Part shown: piece by piece, positions 1 through 6,508 of the stretch
Layout: each line of letters begins with the position of its first letter
Numbering within the stretch: the stretch's first letter is position 1
NCBI GenBank assembly: GCA_902516225.1
Contig: CABXXS010000045.1
Span: 1 to 6,517, forward strand
DNA from: Puniceicoccaceae bacterium
GTDB lineage: Bacteria; Verrucomicrobiota; Verrucomicrobiae; Opitutales; Coraliomargaritaceae
Direction: 5' to 3'
DNA: 6,517 bases
The notes under the pieces: generated by a model
The model's input: the letters and a program-made list of their open reading frames with translations, nothing else
Database searches by the model: none
What the model was told of the DNA's origin: nothing
Translations under genes and position numbers: made by a program

Positions 1-1218
1 CTCACAGGTGCTTATTTTATCGGTTCGCGTGTCCAAGAGAATACTAATTCTATTTTAGCTCTAGAAAGCGGAGATGCAATAGAGGCGGGTGCAAATTTAA
101 GTAAGGTAATGTCCGACACTGCCACTACTGAAAGGTCTGACTCTGCTATGCAGTCTTATTTTTCAGGCGATGTCAGCGTTTTAGAAGACGCAGTCCGTGA
201 GATCCCTAGCCTTACAAATGAAGCTAGTAGTCAACTCTTAGAGGCTGCATTCGCACTGCCCAAATCCGATCCGAACCGCAGACGTTTGATACGAGAGCTA
301 CTGAGCCAACTAGCGGAAACAGAACCAAGCGTAGCTCTAGAATTATCCTCGCAAATTGGTTCCCTCCAAGACAGCGAGAGAGCACGTATGTCCGTACTTA
401 GAGTCTGGGGGAAAAACGATCCAGTAGCTGCTCTGGCATGGTCTAATAACGCACTAGCTGGTGAACCTGCACGCACTCGCCACTCACAAATATCCGCTAT
501 TTACCGAGGCTATGCGCAAAGTAATCCTGAAGCCGCATTTCAACAAGCAATGAATACGGAACAAGACGAGCGACTGCGCAACCGACTGCTCGGTGATGTG
601 ATCGAAACTCAAGTAGAAAACGGTGGTTTGATGGCTGCAAAAATCAAGGTTGATCTGATATCAGACCTGCAGACACAGACTAATGTGCGCCGTAGGCTTA
701 TCAATGAGTGGGCGAGCTTTGACCCTGAATCCGCTGCGGATTACGTACTCGCTTTGGGAGATTCGGCAGAAGCTAATTTAAAGACTACCCTCGTCGGAGA
801 GTGGGCAGAAAGCGATCCCGCAGCTGCTGCAGCTTGGCTAAATAAGTTACCAGAAGACGATCCATCAATCGCCCGCTCTAGCGCAGAGATTATTCAAGAA
901 TGGACACGCTACGACTTAACTGCATCCGCTAAATGGCTCAACAGCCTACCACCTAGTCCAGAATTAGACCGAGCAGTAATTAGCTACACTTTTCGTGCCG
1001 CAGAGGAAGACCCTGGCACTGCGATGACATGGGCGCAGTCCGTCGAGAATGATGACCGTCGCGGTTGGATAATGGAGCGTGTCGCTAGTAGGTGGAAAGA
1101 GGAAGATGCAGCTGGATTTACTAATTACTTGGATAATGCCGATCTGAATGAAGAACAGCGTGAGAGACTTAAAAACGCGCAAAGTCGCGGCCGTGGAGGC
1201 CCACCAAGACGTAATTAA
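1..1218 (+). CDS. Alpha-helical repeat protein with tandem ~33-residue W..xDP.aA..W units (5' end outside window)
   Basis: I do not recognise a specific function. The first ATG in this frame is at 109, but the frame has no stop from position 1, and the residues before that ATG (LTGAYFIGSR...) read like the end of a membrane anchor or signal peptide. I therefore call the gene 5'-partial. Counting from the ATG at 109 (369 residues), the protein repeats about every 31-35 residues with the pattern W-x-x-x-D-P-x-x-A-x-x-W/Y. DP-like positions fall near 73, 105, 140, 171, 206, 237, 270, 302 and 333. The best units are at 100-111, 201-213, 232-248 and 265-281. Such units probably form paired helices in a solenoid of the HEAT/TPR kind, which usually binds other proteins. 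Similar repeat proteins are common in Verrucomicrobiota and Planctomycetota (from memory). The C-terminus is basic and Gly/Pro/Arg-rich (residues 358-369). The gene is convergent with the SDR gene, 8 bp away. Cell-envelope location is inferred only. Confidence 0.8.
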   Translation, partial: LTGAYFIGSRVQENTNSILALESGDAIEAGANLSKVMSDTATTERSDSAMQSYFSGDVSVLEDAVREIPSLTNEASSQLLEAAFALPKSDPNRRRLIRELLSQLAETEPSVALELSSQIGSLQDSERARMSVLRVWGKNDPVAALAWSNNALAGEPARTRHSQISAIYRGYAQSNPEAAFQQAMNTEQDERLRNRLLGDVIETQVENGGLMAAKIKVDLISDLQTQTNVRRRLINEWASFDPESAADYVLALGDSAEANLKTTLVGEWAESDPAAAAAWLNKLPEDDPSIARSSAEIIQEWTRYDLTASAKWLNSLPPSPELDRAVISYTFRAAEEDPGTAMTWAQSVENDDRRGWIMERVASRWKEEDAAGFTNYLDNADLNEEQRERLKNAQSRGRGGPPRRN

Positions 1219-1226
1219 GTAACCTC

Positions 1227-2129
1227 CTATGGCAAGAACCCTGCATATCCCTCGCGATAGCTAGGATACTTCGGTTGCCAGCCCAATCGTTCGCGGGCTT
1301 TTGCATTGCTGACTAAGCGGTCTCGCACACGCCCGCCTCGGTGCTTTAACCCCTCCGGTACTTCACAAAGATTAAAATTAGGCGGCGGAAGGTTCAACTC
1401 ATTTGCTAGCCATGTCAAAACTTCTACCTTCGAACTGGGAGTGTCATCGGCTATGTTGAAAATACCTGACTCAATGGAATGCTCCGCCCTGAGTGTCGCA
1501 CAGATCGCGCCTACTATATCTTCGAGGTGGACCATGTTGAGCGCGTATTCACCACTACCTGGTATCTCTGAGTTAGTCTCGCGTAATTGGTCGAGCAGGT
1601 AATGGCGCCCGGGACCGTAAATGCCCACCAAGCGCAGGACAAACCATCGTCCCACACAGTCCGCCCGTGCTAATAATTGCTCAGACTCCAAAATTGCCTT
1701 TCCTGTCGGCGGCGCCTCACGAGTGTCTGCCTCTTCGTCTACAACTATACCCCCACCTTGGGGATAGACAGAAGTGCTGCTCGTATAAACATAGGTCATT
1801 ATACTTTGTGATTTTGCCCATTCAAGAATCGATCGCTGCCCGTTTACATACGACTTGAGATAACCGTCGATACCACCCCCGGCAGAACTGACGCAATTAA
1901 CCACTGCGAGATATTGATCGCTAATATTACTATGCCAATCCCTTGTATCTAGCTCTGCTTCGATCACTTCATTAATGCCCAATTCTCGGAGCCTAGCTGC
2001 CTTCTTGGGATTACGCGTAAGTGCACCGACCCGCACCCCATGACTGATCAGGTGTTGCGCTAGAGCAGTACCGACGTACCCGCAGCCAAAGATAAAGACG
2101 GATTCAGGGAGGTTTTGGGATTGTACCAT
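1227..2129 (-). CDS. Atypical SDR / NAD-dependent epimerase-dehydratase-like protein (YeeZ-like)
   Basis: This 300-residue protein has an extended-SDR Rossmann fold. The nucleotide-binding motif GCGYVG is at residues 15-20, straight after strand 1 (VFIF). The central strand carries TSSTSVYP (116-123), followed by RLVGIYGPGR (166-175), NMVHLEDIVGAI (198-209) and GIFNIADD (222-229). The tail RVRDRLVSNAKARERLGW ends in the usual pattern of epimerase-like SDRs. The canonical catalytic YxxxK appears to be lost: in TGKAILESE (142-150), lined up on the conserved Glu, Thr142 sits where Tyr is expected and Ile146 where Lys is expected. That places it among atypical SDRs such as E. coli YeeZ, whose substrate is unknown. 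It probably binds NAD(P) in the cytoplasm; whether it catalyses anything is unclear. The ATG is chosen because the Rossmann motif begins about 10 residues in; no Shine-Dalgarno sequence precedes it. It is divergent from hemF, 52 bp away. Confidence 0.88.
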   Translation of the reverse strand: MVQSQNLPESVFIFGCGYVGTALAQHLISHGVRVGALTRNPKKAARLRELGINEVIEAELDTRDWHSNISDQYLAVVNCVSSAGGGIDGYLKSYVNGQRSILEWAKSQSIMTYVYTSSTSVYPQGGGIVVDEEADTREAPPTGKAILESEQLLARADCVGRWFVLRLVGIYGPGRHYLLDQLRETNSEIPGSGEYALNMVHLEDIVGAICATLRAEHSIESGIFNIADDTPSSKVEVLTWLANELNLPPPNFNLCEVPEGLKHRGGRVRDRLVSNAKARERLGWQPKYPSYREGYAGFLP

Positions 2130-2143
2130 TTATTTTCTGGTGC

Positions 2144-2170
2144 TTGTCGTACGCTAACTAATACTACAAT
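2144..2170 (+). promoter_or_regulatory. Possible hemF-hemE promoter in the divergent gap
   Basis: The 52-bp gap 2130-2181 separates divergent SDR and hemF genes and should hold promoters for both. On the + strand TACAAT (2165-2170) matches the -10 consensus at 5 of 6 positions, with TTGTCG (2144-2149) as a 4-of-6 match to -35 and a short 15-bp spacer. Transcription would start near 2177, only about 5 nt before the hemF ATG at 2182, giving a nearly leaderless mRNA. No ribosome binding site is visible. On the - strand TAGAAT (2170-2175) is a possible -10 for the SDR gene but lacks a well-spaced -35. The match is weak. Confidence 0.3.
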
Positions 2171-2181
2171 ATTCTAATAAA

Positions 2182-3105
2182 ATGCAAAATTCACAATCCG
2201 AAAATGTCAGGGCCTACTTCCTAGGCTTACAAGATCGCATCAGTCATGCGCTCGAGTCAGAGGATGGCGAAGCGCGATTTTCTGAAGATAGCTGGTTGCG
2301 AGAAGAAGGCGGCGGTGGCCAATCTCGTGTGCTTAACGAGGGTGCCGTCTTTGAGAAAGCTGGTATTAACTTTTCCGATATTAAAGGTAGTAGTCTGCCT
2401 GACTCGGCCACTGCCAAACGCCCTCACTTAGCCGGCGCTCATTTTCGAGCAATAGGTCTTTCGCTAGTCACACACCCGCGAAATCCACATGTGCCCACTA
2501 CTCACATGAACCTCCGATTTTTTTACGCTGAACCTAAAGATGGAGAGCCTGTATGGTGGTTTGGCGGCGGCTTTGATCTAACACCGTACTACGGCCAAAA
2601 AGAAGATGCCATCCACTGGCACCGCACTGCACGCACAGCATGTCAACCCTATGGAATAGAACTGTACCCTCAGCTGAAGCAGAACTGCGACGAATATTTT
2701 TACCTACCACACCGAAATGAGCCACGCGGAATAGGCGGAATATTTTTTGACGACTACAATGAAGGTGGATTCGAGAGCTCTTTCTCTTTTACCCAATCTG
2801 TGGGCGACCATTTTCTGCCAGCTTATCAACCAATCGTAGCTCGGCGCAAAAAAAGCCCATACACCGAGGCCGAGCGGAAATTTCAAATTTATCGTCGTGG
2901 GCGCTATGTGGAATTTAATCTAATCCACGATCGAGGCACCTTGTTTGGTCTGCAATCCAATGGTCGCACTGAGTCTATACTAATGTCACTTCCCCCTCTA
3001 GTGCGCTGGGACTACAACTACCTACCGCAATCAGGTACCCCGGAAGCCGAATTGCACGAAGTCTTTCTTAAACCACAGAATTGGGCAGATTTAGAAATAA
3101 AGTAA
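2182..3105 (+). CDS. hemF: Oxygen-dependent coproporphyrinogen III oxidase
   Basis: HemF converts coproporphyrinogen III to protoporphyrinogen IX by O2-dependent oxidative decarboxylation of two propionate side chains, in the cytoplasm and usually as a homodimer. The 307-residue sequence is collinear with the E. coli protein (about 299 residues, recalled from memory) from end to end. Visible family blocks are [15 protein letters not shown] (37-51), [14 protein letters not shown] (125-138), [11 protein letters not shown] (141-151), [20 protein letters not shown] (172-191), [10 protein letters not shown] (238-247), DRGTLFGLQ (250-258) and [12 protein letters not shown] (261-272). By alignment the four conserved histidines are His98, His108 (proposed proton donor), His147 and His177, with Ser94 and Asn110-Arg112 at the substrate site; all are intact. 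The start at 2182 fits the family length; the leader is A/T-rich with no Shine-Dalgarno sequence. hemE follows 10 bp later, so the two are surely co-transcribed. Use of HemF rather than the anaerobic HemN type implies growth with oxygen. Confidence 0.98.
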   Translation: MQNSQSENVRAYFLGLQDRISHALESEDGEARFSEDSWLREEGGGGQSRVLNEGAVFEKAGINFSDIKGSSLPDSATAKRPHLAGAHFRAIGLSLVTHPRNPHVPTTHMNLRFFYAEPKDGEPVWWFGGGFDLTPYYGQKEDAIHWHRTARTACQPYGIELYPQLKQNCDEYFYLPHRNEPRGIGGIFFDDYNEGGFESSFSFTQSVGDHFLPAYQPIVARRKKSPYTEAERKFQIYRRGRYVEFNLIHDRGTLFGLQSNGRTESILMSLPPLVRWDYNYLPQSGTPEAELHEVFLKPQNWADLEIK

Positions 3106-3115
3106 AAAACTGCAT

Positions 3116-4147
3116 ATGACTCCACGCCAACGTTTTTTAGCTGCTGCCAATCAGCAATCCGTCGACCGCCCTCCTATCTGGATGATGAGACAAGCAGGGC
3201 GCTACCTGCCCGAATATCGAGAACTCAAAAAGCAGCACGATTTCGTCACTTTAGTACGTACACCTGAGTTGGCTGCGGAGGTAACCCTACAGCCGCTGCG
3301 ACGATTTCCTCTCGATGCAGCGATCGTCTTCTCCGACATACTAGTTATTCCTGAGGCGCTTGGACAGGGCTACCATTTCCGTGAAGAGGGAGGCATCGGG
3401 ATGGAGTACCTGCTCGATAGCACTAAAAAAATCGACGCACTTGATACAAAAAAGATCGCTGAAAAACTAACTTATGTGGCCAACGCACTTTCATTGACCC
3501 GAAAACAATTGGGCGAGCAGACCGCTCTTCTCGGATTCTCCGGATCCCCGTGGACACTCGCCTGCTACATGATCGAAGGTGGTTCGGATAAGAGCTACCT
3601 TGGTATCAAACGTCTTGCTTGGGATCAACCTACCCTGTTTGAGAAACTGATGCAGAAGCTAAGTGACGCGATTGTAGATTATCTCCATATGCAGATTGAT
3701 GCTGGGGCTGATGCCCTACAAATCTTCGACTCTTGGGGCGCGATCTGCCCGGCCGCTCAGTATGAATCTTGGTCGCTACAGTGGATTAGTTATATAATTG
3801 GAAAACTCAAAAGTCGTGTACCAGTTATTCTCTATGCCAAAGGTATGGGGCATGCCGCTGATGCGTTAATTAATACCGGCGCTTCGATTCTGAGCCTGGA
3901 TTGGACAGTAAACCTAGGCCACATGCGGGAGGTTATTGGTACGCGTGCTGCGGTACAGGGTAATTTAGATCCGTCAGTGCTCACGACCACGCCGGAGATT
4001 ACCAAACGTGAAGCTCGTCGTGTTTTGGCTGAAGGTGGTTCCAAGCCAGGATTTATTTTTAACCTTGGCCACGGCATCACCCCCATGGCAAAGATCGAAT
4101 GCGTTGAAGCGCTGATGGAAGAGGTTACTGGAAGTAAAAATATATAA
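3116..4147 (+). CDS. hemE: Uroporphyrinogen III decarboxylase
   Basis: HemE decarboxylates the four acetate side chains of uroporphyrinogen III to give coproporphyrinogen III, the substrate of the enzyme encoded just upstream. It is a cofactor-free cytoplasmic TIM-barrel enzyme. The 343-residue length is normal. Both family signatures are complete: PIWMMRQAGR (20-29), with the arginines that hold substrate carboxylates, and GFSGSPWTLACYMIEGG (140-156). Asp74 in FSDI is the expected catalytic Asp. Tyr151, Ser206 (in DSWG) and His319 (in NLGHGI) match the other conserved active-site residues. The start at 3116 is 10 bp after the hemF stop, and the N-terminus aligns with the family; the spacer has no Shine-Dalgarno sequence, so translation may be coupled to hemF or SD-independent. 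In the pathway hemE acts before hemF, so gene order is the reverse of reaction order. The stop codon lies inside a terminator hairpin shared with convergent trpA. Confidence 0.98.
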   Translation: MTPRQRFLAAANQQSVDRPPIWMMRQAGRYLPEYRELKKQHDFVTLVRTPELAAEVTLQPLRRFPLDAAIVFSDILVIPEALGQGYHFREEGGIGMEYLLDSTKKIDALDTKKIAEKLTYVANALSLTRKQLGEQTALLGFSGSPWTLACYMIEGGSDKSYLGIKRLAWDQPTLFEKLMQKLSDAIVDYLHMQIDAGADALQIFDSWGAICPAAQYESWSLQWISYIIGKLKSRVPVILYAKGMGHAADALINTGASILSLDWTVNLGHMREVIGTRAAVQGNLDPSVLTTTPEITKREARRVLAEGGSKPGFIFNLGHGITPMAKIECVEALMEEVTGSKNI

Positions 4148-4173
4148 GTACAGCCAAGGTACTTATTTTTTTT
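4144..4173 (+). terminator. Intrinsic terminator of hemE, probably bidirectional
   Basis: ATAAGTAC (4144-4151) and GTACTTAT (4159-4166) are perfect 8-bp inverted repeats with a 7-nt loop, followed directly by an unbroken T run ending at 4173. On the + strand this is a rho-independent terminator, though its stem is A/T-rich and so weak. On the - strand the same stem is followed by ATATTTTT (4136-4143), so it may also end trpA transcripts. The hemE stop codon (4145-4147) is in the left arm and the trpA stop codon (4163-4165) is in the right arm, so a terminating ribosome would compete with hairpin folding. Confidence 0.7.
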
Positions 4174-4972
4174 CTAAAGCATTTCCTATTAAAAGCTCGC
4201 TCATTTTAGAGCGCAGCGAATCAGCAATTGCTTCTGGTTCTTCCAAGTTCTGAGCAATGCAATTAACAATAGCACTCCCAACTACAACACCGTCGGCAGA
4301 TTGGGACACCGTCCGTACGTGCTCGGCATTAGAGATGCCAAATCCAACTACTATTGGTAAATTGGTGAACTCCTTAATATTAGCTACTTGCTCGGCGATA
4401 CCTGCTGACATCGAGACTTGCTCACCAGTAACTCCTTCACGGGATACGTAATAGACGAAGCCGGTAGTGGCTTCACATATCATTTTAAGGCGCGAAACAG
4501 GAGTAGTCGGTGCAACGATAAAGACAGTCTTTAGATCGTGTTTGGCGCAGGCTTCTAGGTGCTCGGTCGCCTCTTCTGGCGGTAGATCTAAGGTCAGAAT
4601 ACCATCGATCCCAGCAGCTTTAGCACTTTCCGCATAAGCGTCGCTACCTTGAGCATAGACAAGATTATAATAAGTGTAGAAGATAAGAGGAACCTCACTA
4701 AAGGAGCGAATAGCGCGAATAAGGTCGAGTACACGGTCCTGACAGCTACCAGCTTCGAGCGCACGTTGTGCAGCGAGCTGATTAGTAAGGCCATCGGCAA
4801 GTGGGTCAGAAAATGGCACTCCAATTTCTAGGACATCGACCCCTGAATCGATAATGGCCCGACATGCCTCAATAGAGCTCTCAAAATCGGGATCACCTGC
4901 GCAGAGATAAGCGACAAAAACAGCGCGATTTTCTTCACGAGCTTTAGCGAAAGCTTGTTCAATTCGATTCAT
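4163..4972 (-). CDS. trpA: Tryptophan synthase alpha subunit
   Basis: TrpA cleaves indole-3-glycerol phosphate to indole and glyceraldehyde 3-phosphate; indole is channelled to TrpB, which makes L-tryptophan. The 269 residues match the usual TIM-barrel length. The signature LEIGVPFSDPLADG (48-61) holds both catalytic acids at the classical numbers, Glu49 and Asp60. The mobile loop YYVSREGVTG (174-183) and the phosphate-binding segments GFGIS (210-214) and VVGSAIV (230-236) are present. One oddity: residue 62, Pro in the well-studied Salmonella enzyme (ADGPTIQ), is Leu here (ADGLTNQ); this may be normal for the lineage. The start at 4972 gives the standard N-terminus. The leader is pyrimidine-rich with no Shine-Dalgarno sequence. 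No other trp gene is visible: hemE is convergent downstream and the EIIA-DAC gene lies 80 bp upstream on the same strand. A good sigma70-like promoter in that 80 bp suggests independent transcription. Confidence 0.97.
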   Translation of the reverse strand: MNRIEQAFAKAREENRAVFVAYLCAGDPDFESSIEACRAIIDSGVDVLEIGVPFSDPLADGLTNQLAAQRALEAGSCQDRVLDLIRAIRSFSEVPLIFYTYYNLVYAQGSDAYAESAKAAGIDGILTLDLPPEEATEHLEACAKHDLKTVFIVAPTTPVSRLKMICEATTGFVYYVSREGVTGEQVSMSAGIAEQVANIKEFTNLPIVVGFGISNAEHVRTVSQSADGVVVGSAIVNCIAQNLEEPEAIADSLRSKMSELLIGNALEKK

Positions 4973-5006
4973 ATTAGATTAAGAGGATAGGAAGTGATCC
5001 GATGGA

Positions 5007-5034
5007 AATATAAAGATGAAAAAGGCTTTTTCAA
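5007..5034 (-). promoter_or_regulatory. Sigma70-like promoter for trpA
   Basis: Read on the - strand, TTGAAA (5034-5029) and TATATT (5012-5007) each match the -35 and -10 consensus at 5 of 6 positions with a 16-bp spacer. Transcription would begin near position 5000, leaving a leader of about 28 nt before the trpA ATG at 4972, too short for a classical trp attenuator or leader peptide. The element lies in the gap after the EIIA-DAC stop codon, so trpA need not depend on read-through from that gene. Confidence 0.55.
5017..5033. repeat. Perfect 17-bp palindrome overlapping the trpA promoter; candidate operator
   Basis: TGAAAAAGGCTTTTTCA is a perfect inverted repeat with 8-bp arms around a central G at 5025. 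It covers most of the predicted trpA -35 box (5029-5034) and most of the spacer, the usual place for a repressor site. It also lies 20-36 bp after the EIIA-DAC stop codon, so it could instead fold as a 7-bp hairpin with a 3-nt loop and act as a weak transcript end. The stem is nearly all A:T and is followed on the - strand only by a broken T run (TCTTTATATTT), so I favour a protein-binding site. Confidence 0.5.
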
Positions 5035-5052
5035 TACCGATAGGCCAAGTAT

Positions 5053-6411
5053 TTAACTAATACGAATCAGTGCTTTTTCTATAAGAGGTAACATCTTACC
5101 ACTACGGAAAAGTGTGACCTGACCGGTGCTACCAGAGACGACTATACAGAGGCAATCAACTGCCTGACTAAGGGAGGCAGCTGCAGCGTGGCGGCTACCC
5201 AATCCACTAGGTAATTCGTGAGTGTAGTCTGGCGCATGAATGAGCGATCCTGCGGAGACAAGGACACCGTCTCCCCTAATAATAAAGGCGCCGTCGATCG
5301 AAGATAGTTCTTTGACCGTCTCATCCATGAAGGGATTCAGGATGTTACGTTCTTCGTCATTATATCCAAAGAAAGGATTTAGAATAAGCGGTTTAGTGTA
5401 TAGGGAAATATCCTCCGTATTACCCAATGCAAATAAGCAACCGACAGGGTGGCCTTCGCGTCCTTCGACTGCTAGTTCAGTTGCGATTGCGAGCACGCGC
5501 TCAATTACTTCTGGCTTTACGCTGGCAGGTAACATGTCGGCTTTGCTCGCCAACATGGTGTCGAACTCACGCTCGACATCTACAACGGTAATACTGTCAA
5601 ACTGGTTACTTTGAGGAAGCCCGCCGACGCAACACAGCCGATCTTGGCTAGAAAAAATACTACGAGTCAGGCCTATCAGCACCGCACTACGTAATTGTGA
5701 GAATCGATGGTTACTGTAAGAACGAATTGGAATCACAGCGTCGATTTTCTTACGATCAACAGTCGCATCAGATGCCCCCTGCGCAATCAACACTGTCTTA
5801 AAGCCTTTGAAGACCTTACCGACTTCAACCCCACCACCAAAAGTATCAGCAAAGACAAGTACGGAAGTGCATTGCGCTCCTTTAGCAATCTTTGCGGCCT
5901 CTTGTAAGATTAGATTATTAAAACGGTTATGGCGTTGGCGTGGCTTGCCCTCCTCACCCGCAAAGACCAGCTTTAACACTCGGCGAAATTCAGGAAGTTC
6001 ACTTGCCGCAACTAAGCGATTCATGTGGCCGGTGTCTTGAAAAACACGGGCTAGTGATGCGAGGCTATAGAGGTAGCCACGTGCATTTTCTGAGGCAAGT
6101 AGCAGAAATATGTAACGTACTTCTTCATAAGCACTCTGTCCGTCGTAGATCAGACCATTTGGGCAACGCCCAACCGCAATCATGTAAGGCCGCTTCATTT
6201 TGACACGAGCATGAGGCAAGCAAACGCCATTACCCAGATAGGTCGTCATTTGCTGCTCGCGCTCAAGTAATTCTCGGTGAAGTCCTTTTTTTGTAAGGTT
6301 ACGCTCATTACTTAGATCGAACACTTTAATTAATTCAGCGACAGCACCCTCGAAATCCTCACTTTTAATGTCGATGACACGGGACTGGGCGATGTATCTA
6401 TCAATTCGCAT
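5053..6411 (-). CDS. PTS EIIA domain - pyruvate-kinase-C-like domain - diadenylate cyclase (DAC) fusion
   Basis: This 452-residue protein has three parts. Residues ~1-150 resemble PTS EIIA of the fructose/mannitol/nitrogen class: LLEREQQMTTYLGNGVCLPHAR puts the phospho-acceptor histidine at His67. Residues ~165-285 resemble the C-terminal alpha/beta domain of pyruvate kinase (LQEAAKIAKGAQCTSVLVFAD, then KTVLIA and KIDAVIPI). Residues ~300-445 are a DAC domain of the DisA_N family, which joins two ATP to make c-di-AMP: LILNPFFGY, ERNILNPF, ETVKEL, then DGA (373-375) and GSRHAAAA (405-412). DGA is intact, but canonical RHR is RHA (Arg407, His408, Ala409). A PK-C-like domain before a DAC is the layout of archaeal DacZ; the EIIA domain at the front is the unusual part. 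No membrane segment is seen, so it should be cytosolic, unlike CdaA. The start is the ATG at 6411; no Shine-Dalgarno sequence is seen. No EIIB, EIIC or HPr gene is adjacent, so EIIA is probably regulatory. Activity is inferred, not shown. Confidence 0.85.
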   Translation of the reverse strand: MRIDRYIAQSRVIDIKSEDFEGAVAELIKVFDLSNERNLTKKGLHRELLEREQQMTTYLGNGVCLPHARVKMKRPYMIAVGRCPNGLIYDGQSAYEEVRYIFLLLASENARGYLYSLASLARVFQDTGHMNRLVAASELPEFRRVLKLVFAGEEGKPRQRHNRFNNLILQEAAKIAKGAQCTSVLVFADTFGGGVEVGKVFKGFKTVLIAQGASDATVDRKKIDAVIPIRSYSNHRFSQLRSAVLIGLTRSIFSSQDRLCCVGGLPQSNQFDSITVVDVEREFDTMLASKADMLPASVKPEVIERVLAIATELAVEGREGHPVGCLFALGNTEDISLYTKPLILNPFFGYNDEERNILNPFMDETVKELSSIDGAFIIRGDGVLVSAGSLIHAPDYTHELPSGLGSRHAAAASLSQAVDCLCIVVSGSTGQVTLFRSGKMLPLIEKALIRIS

Positions 6412-6485
6412 ATGAAGAAACTAAGCTATATATTTACGTTTGATTGGCAAGGGCTGAGAATTTTCGTGGTAAGAGTCTGCGACAT

Positions 6486-6508
6486 AGTATCCATAAGGAA
6501 GTATCCAT
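6486..6508. repeat. 9-bp direct repeat upstream of the EIIA-DAC gene
   Basis: AGTATCCAT occurs at 6486-6494 and again at 6500-6508, a 14-bp period, 75-97 bp upstream of the EIIA-DAC start codon. The pair could be a tandem regulator-binding site or chance. The rest of 6412-6517 holds TTGCCA (6450-6445, - strand) as a possible -35 and an A/T-rich stretch (6427-6435) as a possible -10 region, but their spacing (12-14 bp) is too short for a confident promoter. No gene is supported in this stretch. Confidence 0.3.

Noticed and set aside
1195..1227. GGAGG (1195-1199) and CCTCC (1223-1227) as a possible terminator between the repeat-protein gene and the SDR gene.
   Set aside because: A 5-bp stem with a 23-nt loop and no T run on either strand is not a credible terminator.
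1306..1602. A 98-codon + strand frame lying within the SDR gene.
   Set aside because: It is the antisense shadow of a clearly conserved SDR coding region, and its translation shows no recognisable fold or motif.
4981..4995. AAGAGGATAGGAAG on the + strand, resembling a ribosome binding site.
   Set aside because: No + strand gene follows; on the - strand, where trpA lies, the same bases are pyrimidines and cannot act as a Shine-Dalgarno sequence.
5240..5614. A 124-codon + strand frame, Ser/Thr-rich.
   Set aside because: It lies antisense to the conserved DAC domain; the Ser/Thr richness is a by-product of the opposite strand.
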